Assembly: GCF_900113835.1 (NCBI RefSeq)
Contig: NZ_FOQV01000002.1
Coordinates: forward strand, 1,054,001-1,118,000
Direction: 5' to 3'
DNA: 64,000 nt
From: Allobosea sp. OK403
Lineage (GTDB): Bacteria > Pseudomonadota > Alphaproteobacteria > Rhizobiales > Beijerinckiaceae
Shown: one piece after another, positions 53,203 through 62,100 of the stretch
Position numbering within the stretch: position 1 is the first letter of the stretch
Layout: each line of letters starts with the position of its first letter
Notes under the pieces: model-generated
The model's input: the letters and a program-made list of their open reading frames with translations, nothing else
What the model was told of the DNA's origin: nothing
Databases searched by the model: none
Position numbers and translations under genes: made by a program

Positions 53203-54213
53203 ATGCTTCGCTTCATCCTCACACGCGTCAGCCTCGTGATCCCGACTTTCATCGGCATCACGATGCTGGCTTTCTTCCTGATCCGGCTCGTGCCTGGCGA
53301 TCCGATCGAAACCATGGCCGGCGAGCGCGGCATCGACGCGACGCGCCATGAGATGCTGCGCAAGGAGCTCGGCCTCGACCAGCCGCTGCTGGTCCAGTAC
53401 GGCATCTATATCGGCCGCGTGCTGCATGGCGATCTCGGCAAGTCGATCGTCACCCGCGAGAGCGTGATCTCGGAGTTCAACGCGCTCTTCCCGGCGACGA
53501 TCGAACTCGCACTCTGCGCCATCTTCATCGCGCTGGCGATCGGACTGCCCGCCGGCATCATCGCGGCGGTCAAGCGAAACTCCATCTTCGACCACGGCGT
53601 GATGGGCCTGTCGCTGACAGGCTACTCAATGCCGATCTTCTGGTGGGGCCTGCTGCTGATCCTGCTGTTCTCGGTCCAACTCGGGATCACGCCGGTCTCA
53701 GGCCGCATCGCGGTTCAATATTACATCGAGCCCGTCACCGGTTTCCTCACCGTCGACAGCCTGCTGGCGGGCGATTGGGACGCCTTCAAATCGGCGCTGT
53801 CGCATCTCGTCCTGCCCTCGATCGTGCTCGGCACCGTGCCGCTCGCCGTGATCGCGCGCATGACGCGTTCGGCCATGCTGGAGGTGCTGGGCGAGGACTA
53901 TATCCGCACTGCGCGCGCCAAGGGCATGGCGCCTTTGCGCGTCGTCGGGCTGCATGCCCTGCGCAACGCTTTGATCCCGGTGATCACGGTCATCGGCCTG
54001 CAGGTTGGCGTGCTGTTCACCGGCGCGATCCTGACCGAGACGATCTTCTCCTGGCCGGGCATCGGCAAATGGCTGATCGAGGCGATCAGCCGGCGCGACT
54101 ACCCGATCCTGCAAGGCGGCACGCTCCTGATCGGCGTCGTCGTGATGAGCGTCAATCTGTTCGTCGATCTGCTTTACGGCCTGATCAACCCCCGCATCCG
54201 CCATGCACGCTGA
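53203..54213 (+). CDS. Dipeptide-type ABC permease, DppB class
   Basis: 336 residues, six TM segments, the longer DppB type. Family text: MLRFILTRVSLVIPTFIGIT, LGLDQPLLVQYGIYIGRVLHGDLGKSIVTRE, EAA loop YIRTARAKGMAPLRVVGLHALRNALIPVI, C-terminus VDLLYGLINPRIR. It forms the channel with the DppC-class protein encoded 13 bp downstream. Confidence 0.96.
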   Translation: MLRFILTRVSLVIPTFIGITMLAFFLIRLVPGDPIETMAGERGIDATRHEMLRKELGLDQPLLVQYGIYIGRVLHGDLGKSIVTRESVISEFNALFPATIELALCAIFIALAIGLPAGIIAAVKRNSIFDHGVMGLSLTGYSMPIFWWGLLLILLFSVQLGITPVSGRIAVQYYIEPVTGFLTVDSLLAGDWDAFKSALSHLVLPSIVLGTVPLAVIARMTRSAMLEVLGEDYIRTARAKGMAPLRVVGLHALRNALIPVITVIGLQVGVLFTGAILTETIFSWPGIGKWLIEAISRRDYPILQGGTLLIGVVVMSVNLFVDLLYGLINPRIRHAR

Positions 54214-54226
54214 GGGGCTCTGAACC

Positions 54227-55138
54227 ATGACCACCGAAACCCTGGAAGCCCCGAGCGTGACCGTCCCTGCCGGCGCCCCGCCCCATCCCTTGCGCGAGTT
54301 CTGGAGCTATTTCAGCGCCAATCGCGGCGCGGTTGCCGGCCTCATCGTCATCGTGCTCGTGCTGCTGGCGGCCGTCTTCGCCGAGGTGCTGGCGCCGCAT
54401 TCGCCCTATCTGACCAACAACGCCGTCTTCCTGAAGCCGCCGGCCTGGCAGGAAGGCGGCTCGTGGAGCTATCCGCTCGGCACCGACGCGATTGGCCGCG
54501 ACATCCTTTCGCGCCTGCTCTATGGCGCGCGCCTCTCGCTGGTCATCGGCATCGCCGTGGTGGCGCTCGCCATGGCGCTGGGCATCGTGCTCGGCCTGGT
54601 CGCGGGCTTCTTCAAGGGCATCACCGAAATCATCATCATGCGCTTGATGGACATCGTGCTGACGATGCCGAGCCTGCTGCTCGCCATCGTCATCGTCGCG
54701 ATCCTGGGGCCGGGCCTGATGAACGCGATGCTGGCCGTCGCGATCGTGGTGCTGCCGCATTATGTCCGGATCACCCGCGCTGCCGTCATCGCCGAGACCT
54801 CGAAGGACTATGTCGTCGCCGCCAAGGTCAGCGGCGCAGGCACCCTGCGCTTGATGTTCAGCGAAGTGCTGCCCAACTGCACCGCTCCCTTGATCGTGCA
54901 GGCGACGCTCGGCGTCTCCACCGCGATCCTGGACGCCGCGGCGCTGGGCTTCCTCGGCCTGGGCGCGCAGCCGCCGACGCCGGAATGGGGCACGATGCTG
55001 GCCGATGCGCGTGAGTTCGTGCTGCGCGCCTGGTGGGTGGTGACGTTGCCGGGCCTGGCGATCCTGATCACCGTGCTCGCTTTCAACCTGCTCGGCGATG
55101 GCTTGCGCGACGCCCTCGACCCCAAACTGAAACGCTAG
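54227..55138 (+). CDS. Dipeptide-type ABC permease, DppC class
   Basis: 303 residues. It has a cytoplasmic N-terminus then TM1, the DppC hallmark YPLGTDAIGRDILSRLLYGARLS, and the EAA loop YVVAAKVSGAGTLRLMFSEVLPN. Partner of the DppB-class protein. A repeat of 115 bp follows before the ATPase genes, which is long for an operon of this type. Confidence 0.95.
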   Translation: MTTETLEAPSVTVPAGAPPHPLREFWSYFSANRGAVAGLIVIVLVLLAAVFAEVLAPHSPYLTNNAVFLKPPAWQEGGSWSYPLGTDAIGRDILSRLLYGARLSLVIGIAVVALAMALGIVLGLVAGFFKGITEIIIMRLMDIVLTMPSLLLAIVIVAILGPGLMNAMLAVAIVVLPHYVRITRAAVIAETSKDYVVAAKVSGAGTLRLMFSEVLPNCTAPLIVQATLGVSTAILDAAALGFLGLGAQPPTPEWGTMLADAREFVLRAWWVVTLPGLAILITVLAFNLLGDGLRDALDPKLKR

Positions 55139-55251
55139 AGCCGGATGATTTCAGGTCGGATCGACCTGAAATCTGAATCCGTCTCTACAACTAAGGAGTG
55201 AGCATGATGTCGTCCGAAAACCGGTTCCCACTTTTCGGCATCATGCTCTAG
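55137..55251. repeat. Composite palindromic intergenic repeat, type B/C
   Basis: Two dyads joined: GATTTCAGGTCG-GAT-CGACCTGAAATC (55147-55173) and GAGCATGATG...CATCATGCTC (55200-55209, 55239-55248) enclosing CCGAAAACCGGTTCCCACTT. The middle segment GAATCCGTCTCT is shared with 37396-37470. It fills the whole gap between the permease and ATPase genes. Confidence 0.8.
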
Positions 55252-55253
55252 CC

Positions 55254-56279
55254 ATGCCGCTGCTCGAAATCGAGAATCTGAGCGTCGAGTTCCCGACCTC
55301 CGCCGGCACGCTGAAGGCCGTCGACCGCATCAGCCTGACGCTCGACGAGGGTGAGATCCTCGGCGTCGTCGGCGAGTCCGGTTCCGGCAAGAGCGTCACC
55401 ATGCTCGCGCTGATGGGCCTCGTCGCCTATCCCGGCAAGATCACCGCCGACCGCCTGATGTTCGGCGGACGCGACCTGCTCGCCATGTCCGATCGGGAGC
55501 GTCGCAAGCTCACCGGCAAGGATGTCGCGATGATCTTCCAGGAGCCGAGCACGAGCCTCAATCCCTGCTTCACCATCGGCTTCCAGATCGCCGAGACGCT
55601 CAGGAAGCATGAAGGCATGGACGGCAAGACGGCGCGCCGACGCGCGATCGAACTGCTCGAGCAGGTCGGCATTCCCGCTCCCGAGAGCCGGATGAAGGCC
55701 TATCCGCACCAGTTGTCGGGCGGCATGAACCAGCGCGTGATGATCGCCATGGCGATCGCCTGCAATCCGCGCTTGCTGATCGCCGACGAGCCGACCACCG
55801 CGCTCGACGTCACCATCCAGGCGCAGATCCTCGATCTCCTGATCTCGCTGCAGCGCGAGCGCGACATGGCGCTGGTCCTGATCACCCATAATATGGGCGT
55901 GGTCGCCGAGACGGCGCAGCGCATCATGGTGATGTATGCCGGCCAGATCATGGAGGAGCGCAACGTCGCCTCGCTCTTCGCGGCCCCGCAGCACCCCTAT
56001 TCCGCCGCGCTGCTGGCCGCCCTGCCCGAGCGCAGCGAAGGCGAGCACCGGCTCGCCACCATTCCCGGCATGGTGCCGGGCCTGCATGACCGGCCCAAGG
56101 GCTGTCTGTTCAGCCCGCGCTGCGCCTATGCCACCGACCATTCCCTCCTGGTCCAGCCGGAGCTGCGGCCCTGGCAGGACGGGCAGATCCGTTGCCACTA
56201 CCCGCTCGGCGATCCGCAGCGCGACGCCCTGCGCGCGGCCGGCGGCAATCAGCTCGCGGCCCCGGAGACGACGCCGTGA
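55254..56279 (+). CDS. Dipeptide-type ABC ATPase, DppD class
   Basis: 341 residues. Walker [11 protein letters not shown] loop [11 protein letters not shown], signature [15 protein letters not shown], Walker [14 protein letters not shown], and the C-terminal Cys-rich oligopeptide segment ([15 protein letters not shown]). ATG starts three bases after the repeat, so the repeat forms its untranslated leader. It overlaps the DppF-class start (GTGA). Confidence 0.95.
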   Translation: MPLLEIENLSVEFPTSAGTLKAVDRISLTLDEGEILGVVGESGSGKSVTMLALMGLVAYPGKITADRLMFGGRDLLAMSDRERRKLTGKDVAMIFQEPSTSLNPCFTIGFQIAETLRKHEGMDGKTARRRAIELLEQVGIPAPESRMKAYPHQLSGGMNQRVMIAMAIACNPRLLIADEPTTALDVTIQAQILDLLISLQRERDMALVLITHNMGVVAETAQRIMVMYAGQIMEERNVASLFAAPQHPYSAALLAALPERSEGEHRLATIPGMVPGLHDRPKGCLFSPRCAYATDHSLLVQPELRPWQDGQIRCHYPLGDPQRDALRAAGGNQLAAPETTP

Positions 56280-57256
56280 CAAACCCGGTCATCGATGCGC
56301 GCGAACTGACGCAAACCTATCCGGTCAAGCGCGGCCTGTTCCGCGCTCCGGCGAGCCTGCAAGCCGTCAGCCGCGTCTCCTTCACAGTCGACCCCGGCAA
56401 GACACTCGCCGTGGTCGGCGAATCCGGCTGCGGGAAATCGACGCTCGCGCGGATGGCCACCCTGATCGAGACCCCGACATCGGGCGCGCTGACGCTCGAC
56501 GGCCTCGACGCCATCCACCCGCCGTCTTCCGAAAGGACGAGGCTGCGCCGTACGGTGCAGATGGTCTTCCAGAACCCTTACGGCTCGCTCAATCCGCGCA
56601 AGCGCATCGGCGCGATCCTCGAGGAGCCGCTGCTGATCAACACCAAGCTGAGCAAGGCCGAGCGCACCGAGAAAGCGCGCGCCATCATGGCCAAGGTCGG
56701 CTTGCGCCCGGAGCATTACAGCCGCTACCCGCACATGTTCTCGGGCGGCCAGCGCCAGCGCATCGCGATCGCCCGCTCGCTGATCCTGTCGCCGAAGCTG
56801 CTGGTCGCCGACGAGCCGGTTTCGGCGCTCGACGTCTCGATCCAGGCCCAGGTGCTGAACCTGCTCGCCGATATCCAGGACGAGTTCGGGCTGGCCTATC
56901 TCTTCATCTCGCATGATCTCGGCGTCGTCCGGCACATCGCCCATGACGTGATGGTGATGTATCTCGGCCATGCCATCGAACATGGCCCCAAGCAGGCGAT
57001 CTTTGCCCGGCCCCTGCACCCTTACACCCAGGCTCTGCTCGCCTCGACGCCGCGCGTCACCACGGAAAAGCGCGAGCGCATCGTGCTGAAAGGCGAATTG
57101 CCCTCGCCGCTGAACCCGCCCAAGGGCTGCGTCTTCTCGACCCGCTGCCCGCATGTGACGGATCTCTGCCGCAGCGAGCGCCCGCCGGCCCGGGAGCTCG
57201 ACCAACGCCTGGTCGCCTGCCACTACGCCGAGCGCTTCCTCGCGCAAGCCGCCTGA
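56276..57256 (+). CDS. Dipeptide-type ABC ATPase, DppF class
   Basis: 326 residues from GTG 56276 ([19 protein letters not shown]), overlapping the previous stop (GTGA). Walker [11 protein letters not shown] loop [13 protein letters not shown], signature [15 protein letters not shown], Walker [14 protein letters not shown]-terminal [15 protein letters not shown]. The upstream ATG at 56192 lies inside the DppD-class gene and is not needed. It closes the operon before a terminator. Confidence 0.94.
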   Translation: MTNPVIDARELTQTYPVKRGLFRAPASLQAVSRVSFTVDPGKTLAVVGESGCGKSTLARMATLIETPTSGALTLDGLDAIHPPSSERTRLRRTVQMVFQNPYGSLNPRKRIGAILEEPLLINTKLSKAERTEKARAIMAKVGLRPEHYSRYPHMFSGGQRQRIAIARSLILSPKLLVADEPVSALDVSIQAQVLNLLADIQDEFGLAYLFISHDLGVVRHIAHDVMVMYLGHAIEHGPKQAIFARPLHPYTQALLASTPRVTTEKRERIVLKGELPSPLNPPKGCVFSTRCPHVTDLCRSERPPARELDQRLVACHYAERFLAQAA

Positions 57257-57284
57257 GCCGAGAGACCGAGCCCATACGAAAAAA

Positions 57285-57319
57285 GCGGCGCGGATGAACC
57301 GCGCCGCCTTCTTGTTTTA
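57285..57319 (+). terminator. Rho-independent terminator after the peptide ABC operon
   Basis: GCGGCGCGG, loop ATGAA, CCGCGCCGC, then CTTCTTGTTTTA, 28 bp after the DppF-class stop. An A-rich stretch (GAAAAAA) precedes the stem, so it can also work for the minus-strand gene that ends at 57454. Confidence 0.8.
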
Positions 57320-57323
57320 GGCC

Positions 57324-57436
57324 AGAGCATTGCGCGAAAAAGTGGGTACCGGTTTTTCGCAAGAGCAATGCTCTCAACTCATGGAATCGATCACGGCGCT
57401 TTCGGACGTAACTGTCCGAAAGCGCCGTGATCTAGA
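57324..57436. repeat. Composite palindromic intergenic repeat, type C
   Basis: First part AGAGCATTGC...GCAATGCTCT (57324-57333, 57365-57374) around GCGAAAAAGTGGGTACCGGT; second part a 19-bp perfect dyad with a 6-base loop, GATCACGGCGCTTTCGGAC (57389-57407) / GTCCGAAAGCGCCGTGATC (57414-57432). It is the mirror orientation of the copy at 40210-40320. Confidence 0.85.
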
Positions 57437-57453
57437 GCCTACCAGCGGAAGAG

Positions 57454-58668
57454 CTATTTCCGCTTGGTACCGACTTCCTCGTCCCAACGGCGGAAGGCCA
57501 CGACCATCTTGTCGGGCGTCAGCGGCGTCTCGATCGGATTATTGGCGATCAGGTCGGCATATTCGGGCCGGCCATATTCGGCGATCGCCTTCTGGCTGCT
57601 TTCGGGCGCCATCGAGAGCGGCACGTCCTTCACGGCCGGGCCCGGATAGAAATAGCCCTCGTCATAGGTGAAGGCTTGCTGCGCCGGCGTCATCGTGTGG
57701 CTGATGAGGTCGAGGATGACGGCGAGCTTCTCGCTGGAAACGCCCTTGGGCACGAACATGTATTGGGCGTCGGAGACCCAGTGGAAGCCCTTGAGCGCCT
57801 GGATCTTGGCTTCCTTCGGCACGATGCCCAGCGCACGCGGATTGATGTCCCAGCCGGTGGTCGAGACGATCATGTCGCGCGAGCCGTCGCCGAGCTCCTT
57901 CATCGTCGCGCCGGTGCCGGTCGGGTAGTATTCGACGTTCTGTCCGAGCTCCTTGAGATAAGCCCAGGTCTTGTCCCAGCCATTGACCGGGTCCTTGGGA
58001 TCCTTGTCGCCAAGCAGATAGGGCAGCCCCATGATGAAGGTGCGGCCCGGGCCGGAATTGGCCGGACGGGCATAGAGGAAGCGGTTGGGGTTCTGCTTGG
58101 TCCAGGTCAGCAGCTCCTCGACCGTGGTCGGCGGCGTCTTGACCTTGGCCGGCATGTATTCGAGCAGCGGACCGGAGGGATAGTAGACCACGCACATGCC
58201 CTGGCCGCCGCCGAGATTATGCATGTCGAGCGCGGCCTTCAGCAGGATCTTGGTCGGATCGGGCAGCGACGCCGCATGAGCCGGCAGGAGCGGCTCCCAA
58301 AGATTCTGCTCGATGCCGGCAGCGAGCGCATCCAGGCCGCCGATGATGAGGTCGATATCGACCCGGCCAGCCTCCTGCATCGCCTTGATCTTGCCCGGCA
58401 GCTCCGGCGCCGGCGCCTTGGTGAAGGTCATGCGCGAGACCAGATTCTTCTTGGCGTCGCGATAATTCTCGAGCGGCTTCTGCAGCAAAGCGAGCGCGCC
58501 GCCGACATCGATCACGCTGATCGCAACCGGCGATTTCGGCAGCGCCGGTGCCTGCGCGAAGGCGCCCGTCGCACCCAGCGCCGGCAGGGTCGCCAGCATG
58601 GCTGCGCCGCCTTCGACGAATTGCCGGCGTGAAGCGCCCGGCTTTCTTGTCCTCTGATCGTCTGTCAT
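57454..58668 (-). CDS. ABC extracellular substrate-binding protein (family 1-like), copy A
   Basis: 404 residues from ATG 58668 with a Tat-type signal (GASRRQFVEGGAAM). Text: ISVIDVGGALALLQKPLENY, SRMTFTKAPAPELPGKIKAMQEAGRVDIDLIIGG, GWDINPRALGIVPKEAK. It is clearly homologous along its whole length to the binding protein at 62101-63285. The type resembles sugar/polyamine or iron-type binding proteins. No permease or ATPase adjoins this copy, so it may share the transporter starting at 63399. Ligand unknown; genes between suggest a carbohydrate. Confidence 0.88.
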   Translation of the reverse strand: MTDDQRTRKPGASRRQFVEGGAAMLATLPALGATGAFAQAPALPKSPVAISVIDVGGALALLQKPLENYRDAKKNLVSRMTFTKAPAPELPGKIKAMQEAGRVDIDLIIGGLDALAAGIEQNLWEPLLPAHAASLPDPTKILLKAALDMHNLGGGQGMCVVYYPSGPLLEYMPAKVKTPPTTVEELLTWTKQNPNRFLYARPANSGPGRTFIMGLPYLLGDKDPKDPVNGWDKTWAYLKELGQNVEYYPTGTGATMKELGDGSRDMIVSTTGWDINPRALGIVPKEAKIQALKGFHWVSDAQYMFVPKGVSSEKLAVILDLISHTMTPAQQAFTYDEGYFYPGPAVKDVPLSMAPESSQKAIAEYGRPEYADLIANNPIETPLTPDKMVVAFRRWDEEVGTKRK

Positions 58669-58864
58669 TGTGTGTCTCCCTTGCTTGGTTGTTTCGTCAG
58701 GCCGGAACTCCGTCGAGTCAGGCCCGACGTCCTTGGCCGCAGCGCCGAGGCGGATGCGGAAATGAAATGGCGCGTTGTCGCGCCGCGCACTTGTCGAAGC
58801 TCGCAGCGTCCCGATACATCGCCTTCGAGATGTCCCGACGCCGGGGCCTGCAAAGGACGACGCC

Positions 58865-60007
58865 ATGCCTGCCGACACCGCCGACACGCTCTCCGGCTGG
58901 CTGAAGGAAACGCTGCTGCCGGGCTGGCTCGCGCGCGTCTACGACCCCACCCGGCCCGGCTTCGTCGAGATGCTCGAGCCCGGCGGCGCAGCCTCCGGCA
59001 GCGACATCCGCAGCACGCTGGTGACGGCGCGCCTGACCTATGTCTTCAGCCACGCGCATCTGCTCGGCGTGCCCGGCGCGCTGGATGCTGCACGCCACGG
59101 CATGACCTTCCTCTGGGCGACCTGCCGGCGCCCCGATGGCCGCTTCTGCCATCGCTGCAGGACAAGCGGAGAGGTCGTCGATGCGCGGTCCGATTTCTAC
59201 GACCTCGCCTTCGTGCTGTTCTCGCTCGGCTGGTTCGCCAGGGCGAGCGGTGATGGCCCGGCCTTGGCGCGGGCAGAAGAGGTGATGGGCTTCATCGAGA
59301 CGCAGCTCGCGCATCCCGATGGCGGCTTCAGGGAGGATACGCTGGGCACCCTGCCGCGCCGGCAGAACCCGCATATGCACCTGCTCGAAGCCTGCCACGC
59401 TTTGGCCGAAGCGAGCCGCGACAGACGCTGGCTCGCGCGCGCGGACGCAATCGTCGCGCTGATGCGCAGCCGCATGCTCGATGAGGCGACGGATTCGCTC
59501 GGCGAGTTCTTCGGCCAGGATTGGAACGCCTGGCCGGAACCGCGCGGACTCGTCCGTGAGCCCGGCCACCACTACGAATGGACCTGGCTGCTCTACCACC
59601 ATGAGCGATTGACGCATTCCGCCAGCGCCCGCGTCGACGCACGCCGGCTCTACGGCTTCGCCGAGCGGCATCGGGATCAAGGCACGACGCGTCCCGTCAT
59701 CAACGAGATCGACCCCAGCGGAGCGGTTCTGAACGGCGCGGCACTGCTCTGGCCCCAGACCGAATATCTCAAGGCGCTCGTCGCACGGATCGAGTTCGAG
59801 GGCGACGAAACCGCGGCGGGCCGGCTCGACGCCCATCTGCGCCTGATGTTCGACCGCTTCGTCGATCGCAAGACCGGGCTTTGGATCAACCAGATCGACA
59901 GCGCCGGGCAAGCCATCGTTGAGGCGGTCCCAGTGCGTGTGCTCTACCACCTGCTGCTCGCTTGCGCCGAGATCGTGCGGCTGCAGCCGGAGACCCGCCT
60001 GCCGTAG
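58865..60007 (+). CDS. AGE-family epimerase/isomerase
   Basis: 380 residues from ATG 58865 (MPADTADTLSGWLKETLLPGWL). The alpha6/alpha6-barrel pattern of N-acylglucosamine 2-epimerase/mannose isomerase relatives is visible: ARLTYVFSHAHLLG, NPHMHLLEACHALAEAS, EPGHHYEWTWLLYHHE, ALLWPQTEYLKALVAR, and the late VRVLYHLLLACAEI. The conserved histidines that form the catalytic pair are present. It interconverts aldose and ketose or epimers, likely for the sugar handled by the neighbouring dehydrogenases. It is the only plus-strand gene in this part, divergent from binding protein A. Confidence 0.88.
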   Translation: MPADTADTLSGWLKETLLPGWLARVYDPTRPGFVEMLEPGGAASGSDIRSTLVTARLTYVFSHAHLLGVPGALDAARHGMTFLWATCRRPDGRFCHRCRTSGEVVDARSDFYDLAFVLFSLGWFARASGDGPALARAEEVMGFIETQLAHPDGGFREDTLGTLPRRQNPHMHLLEACHALAEASRDRRWLARADAIVALMRSRMLDEATDSLGEFFGQDWNAWPEPRGLVREPGHHYEWTWLLYHHERLTHSASARVDARRLYGFAERHRDQGTTRPVINEIDPSGAVLNGAALLWPQTEYLKALVARIEFEGDETAAGRLDAHLRLMFDRFVDRKTGLWINQIDSAGQAIVEAVPVRVLYHLLLACAEIVRLQPETRLP

Positions 60008-60033
60008 AACGCTTGAGCGGCGCGAGCCCGGCC

Positions 60034-61062
60034 TCATGGCGCGCCTCCCTCGCCTGCCTTCCAGCCGGCTGCCGCGAGGATATCGTCGACGAGCCGCTGA
60101 GAGGTCAGCGCCTCCTCGCCGGTCACGACCGGATCGCGGCCCTGCGTGATCGCATCGAGGAAATCCGCGATCACGGCGCGATGGGCGTCATGCGGGAAAT
60201 CCATGATGTTGGCGCCGCTGCCGGTCGAGCCCTCGGCCTCGACGATCTCGGAGCGGCCGTCGAGAAACGACAATTCCAGCCGGCCGCCGACCAATGCGGC
60301 AAATCCCTTGCTGCCGATGATCTCGATGCGCTCGGGATGGCCGGGATAGGCGGCCGTGGTCGCGACCAATGTCGCGGGCGCACCATTGCCAGTTTCGAGC
60401 AGTGCCGAGACGTAGTCCTCCGTCTCCATGCGGTGCAACGCCGTGATGCGAGCCTGCGCCGCCACGACCTTGGAGACGCCGACCAGCGAACGGAACAGGT
60501 CGAGCGAGTGGATCGCCTGCGTCAGCAAGACGCCGCCGCCATCGCGCGCCAGCGTGCCGCGCCCCGGCTCGTCATAATAGGATTGCGGCCGCCACCACGG
60601 CACGCGCAGGAAGGCGGCCTCGACGCTGCCGAGCTCGCCGTCGTCCAGCGCAGCCTTGAGGCGAAGGCTCGCCGGCCTGAAACGATGCTGCAGCACGACG
60701 CCGAAGATCTTGCCGGCCTTTCGCGCCGCCTCGACGAGGCGGGCGCCGCGCGCGCTCGTCAATTCCAGCGGCTTCTCGACCAGGACATGCTTGCCGGCCT
60801 CAAAGCAGCGCGCCGACGCGTCGAGATGGCTGCTCGGTGGCGTCAGAACGATCGCCGCATCGACAGCGGGGTCCGCCAGCACGGCGTCGAGATCGGTCGT
60901 CACCGGGAACGGAAACTGCCTGGCAAAGGCCTCACTGCGCTCTTGCGAGCGGCTGACCGCCCAGCGCACCTGGCTGCGATCGGCGAGATCGAGCAGGCTC
61001 TTGGAATGCGGCAGCGAAGCCGGCCCAAGCCCGATGATGGCGATGCCGATCTTGCCCGTCAC
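60034..61062 (-). CDS. Gfo/Idh/MocA-family oxidoreductase, copy 1
   Basis: 342 residues. N-terminal Rossmann fold (KIGIAIIGLGPASLPHSKSLL), the family lysine in HVLVEKPLELTSA, and the C-terminal alpha/beta domain with QAIHSLDLFRSLVG and GSKGFAALVGGRLELSF. GTG 61062 (TGKIGIAI) overlaps the upstream stop (GTGA) and has GGGAG 9 bases before; I use it because no ATG is near. NAD(P)-dependent sugar or inositol dehydrogenase of unknown substrate. Confidence 0.9.
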   Translation of the reverse strand: MTGKIGIAIIGLGPASLPHSKSLLDLADRSQVRWAVSRSQERSEAFARQFPFPVTTDLDAVLADPAVDAAIVLTPPSSHLDASARCFEAGKHVLVEKPLELTSARGARLVEAARKAGKIFGVVLQHRFRPASLRLKAALDDGELGSVEAAFLRVPWWRPQSYYDEPGRGTLARDGGGVLLTQAIHSLDLFRSLVGVSKVVAAQARITALHRMETEDYVSALLETGNGAPATLVATTAAYPGHPERIEIIGSKGFAALVGGRLELSFLDGRSEIVEAEGSTGSGANIMDFPHDAHRAVIADFLDAITQGRDPVVTGEEALTSQRLVDDILAAAGWKAGEGGAP

Positions 61063-62099
61063 GCGCGTGCACTCCCTGGCATGGCCCGGCCCGGTTCCGC
61101 TTGCAGCCGCACGGCCCTGGCCTGCGCCTCCAGTGCCAGCCGGCAGACTGTGAAGACATGGGCCTGCGCCATGGCCGTCTCCGTCCGTGCGGCGATATCG
61201 GCGACGAGGTCGCGGAAATAGGTCAATGGCTCCTGCGAGGCGTCGATATGGCGCGTGCCGACCTTGTCGACGAGGAAGACATGGTCGGTTCCCGGTCGAC
61301 CTGCGACATCGACATATTTGCGCAGCTCGATCGTGCCCTCGGTTCCCAGGATGGTGAGCCGCCCGTCGCCCCAGCTCGGCAGGCCATCGGCGGTGAACCA
61401 GTCGACGCGGATATAGCCGCCAGCCTGCGGACTGCGCAGCAGGATCTCGCCGAAATCCTCGAAGTCGGGCAGGTCGCGCGCGCCGAAATGACCGGTGGCG
61501 GAGGCCACGATCTCGGCATCGCGCGAGCCGGTGAAGTGCAGGAACTGGTCGATCTGATGCGAGGCGATATCGGTCAGAATGCCGCCGAACCTGGCCTTGT
61601 CGAAGAACCATCCGGGCCGGATCGCGCGGTTGAGCCGATGCGGCCCGAGCCCGATCGTCTGCACGACGCGCCCGATCGCTCCGTTCGCGATCAATTTGCC
61701 GGCGATGATGGTCGCGGGAACGATGAAGCGCTCGGAGAAGCAGACCGAGAAGATGCGGCCGGTCTCCGCCACAACCGCCTCGACTTCGGCCAGCTGCGCC
61801 AGCGTGGTGACGCCGGGCTTGTCGACCATGACATCCTTGCCGGCCCGCATCGCGCGGATCGCCAGCGCGGCGCGCTCATCGGGAATGCCGGCGCAGACGA
61901 TCAGCTCGATCGAGGGGTCGTCGAGTAGCTCGTCCGTGCTGCGCGGCGCGAGGGCGGGAAAGCGCTCGCGGAAGCCTGACAGCACGCGCTCGTCGCTGGT
62001 CCGCGGATCGAAGCCGACGCATTGCGCGCCGGCTTCGATGAGTCCGCCCACCATGTGGAAGATATGGCGGTGGTCCAGCCCTGTCGCGGCGAAGCGCAT
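61059..62099 (-). CDS. Gfo/Idh/MocA-family oxidoreductase, copy 2
   Basis: 346 residues from ATG 62099 (MRFAATGLDHRHIFHMVGGLI). It has the Rossmann N-terminus, the family segment DVMVDKPGVTTLAQ (DKP in place of EKP, still with the Lys), and HQIDQFLHFTGS in the catalytic region. Distinct from copy 1 in sequence. The pair probably catalyse successive or opposing steps (for example oxidation at one carbon and reduction at another, as in known two-dehydrogenase epimerising pathways). It starts 1 bp after the stop of binding protein B. Confidence 0.88.
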   Translation of the reverse strand: MRFAATGLDHRHIFHMVGGLIEAGAQCVGFDPRTSDERVLSGFRERFPALAPRSTDELLDDPSIELIVCAGIPDERAALAIRAMRAGKDVMVDKPGVTTLAQLAEVEAVVAETGRIFSVCFSERFIVPATIIAGKLIANGAIGRVVQTIGLGPHRLNRAIRPGWFFDKARFGGILTDIASHQIDQFLHFTGSRDAEIVASATGHFGARDLPDFEDFGEILLRSPQAGGYIRVDWFTADGLPSWGDGRLTILGTEGTIELRKYVDVAGRPGTDHVFLVDKVGTRHIDASQEPLTYFRDLVADIAARTETAMAQAHVFTVCRLALEAQARAVRLQAEPGRAMPGSARA

Positions 62100-62100
62100 C

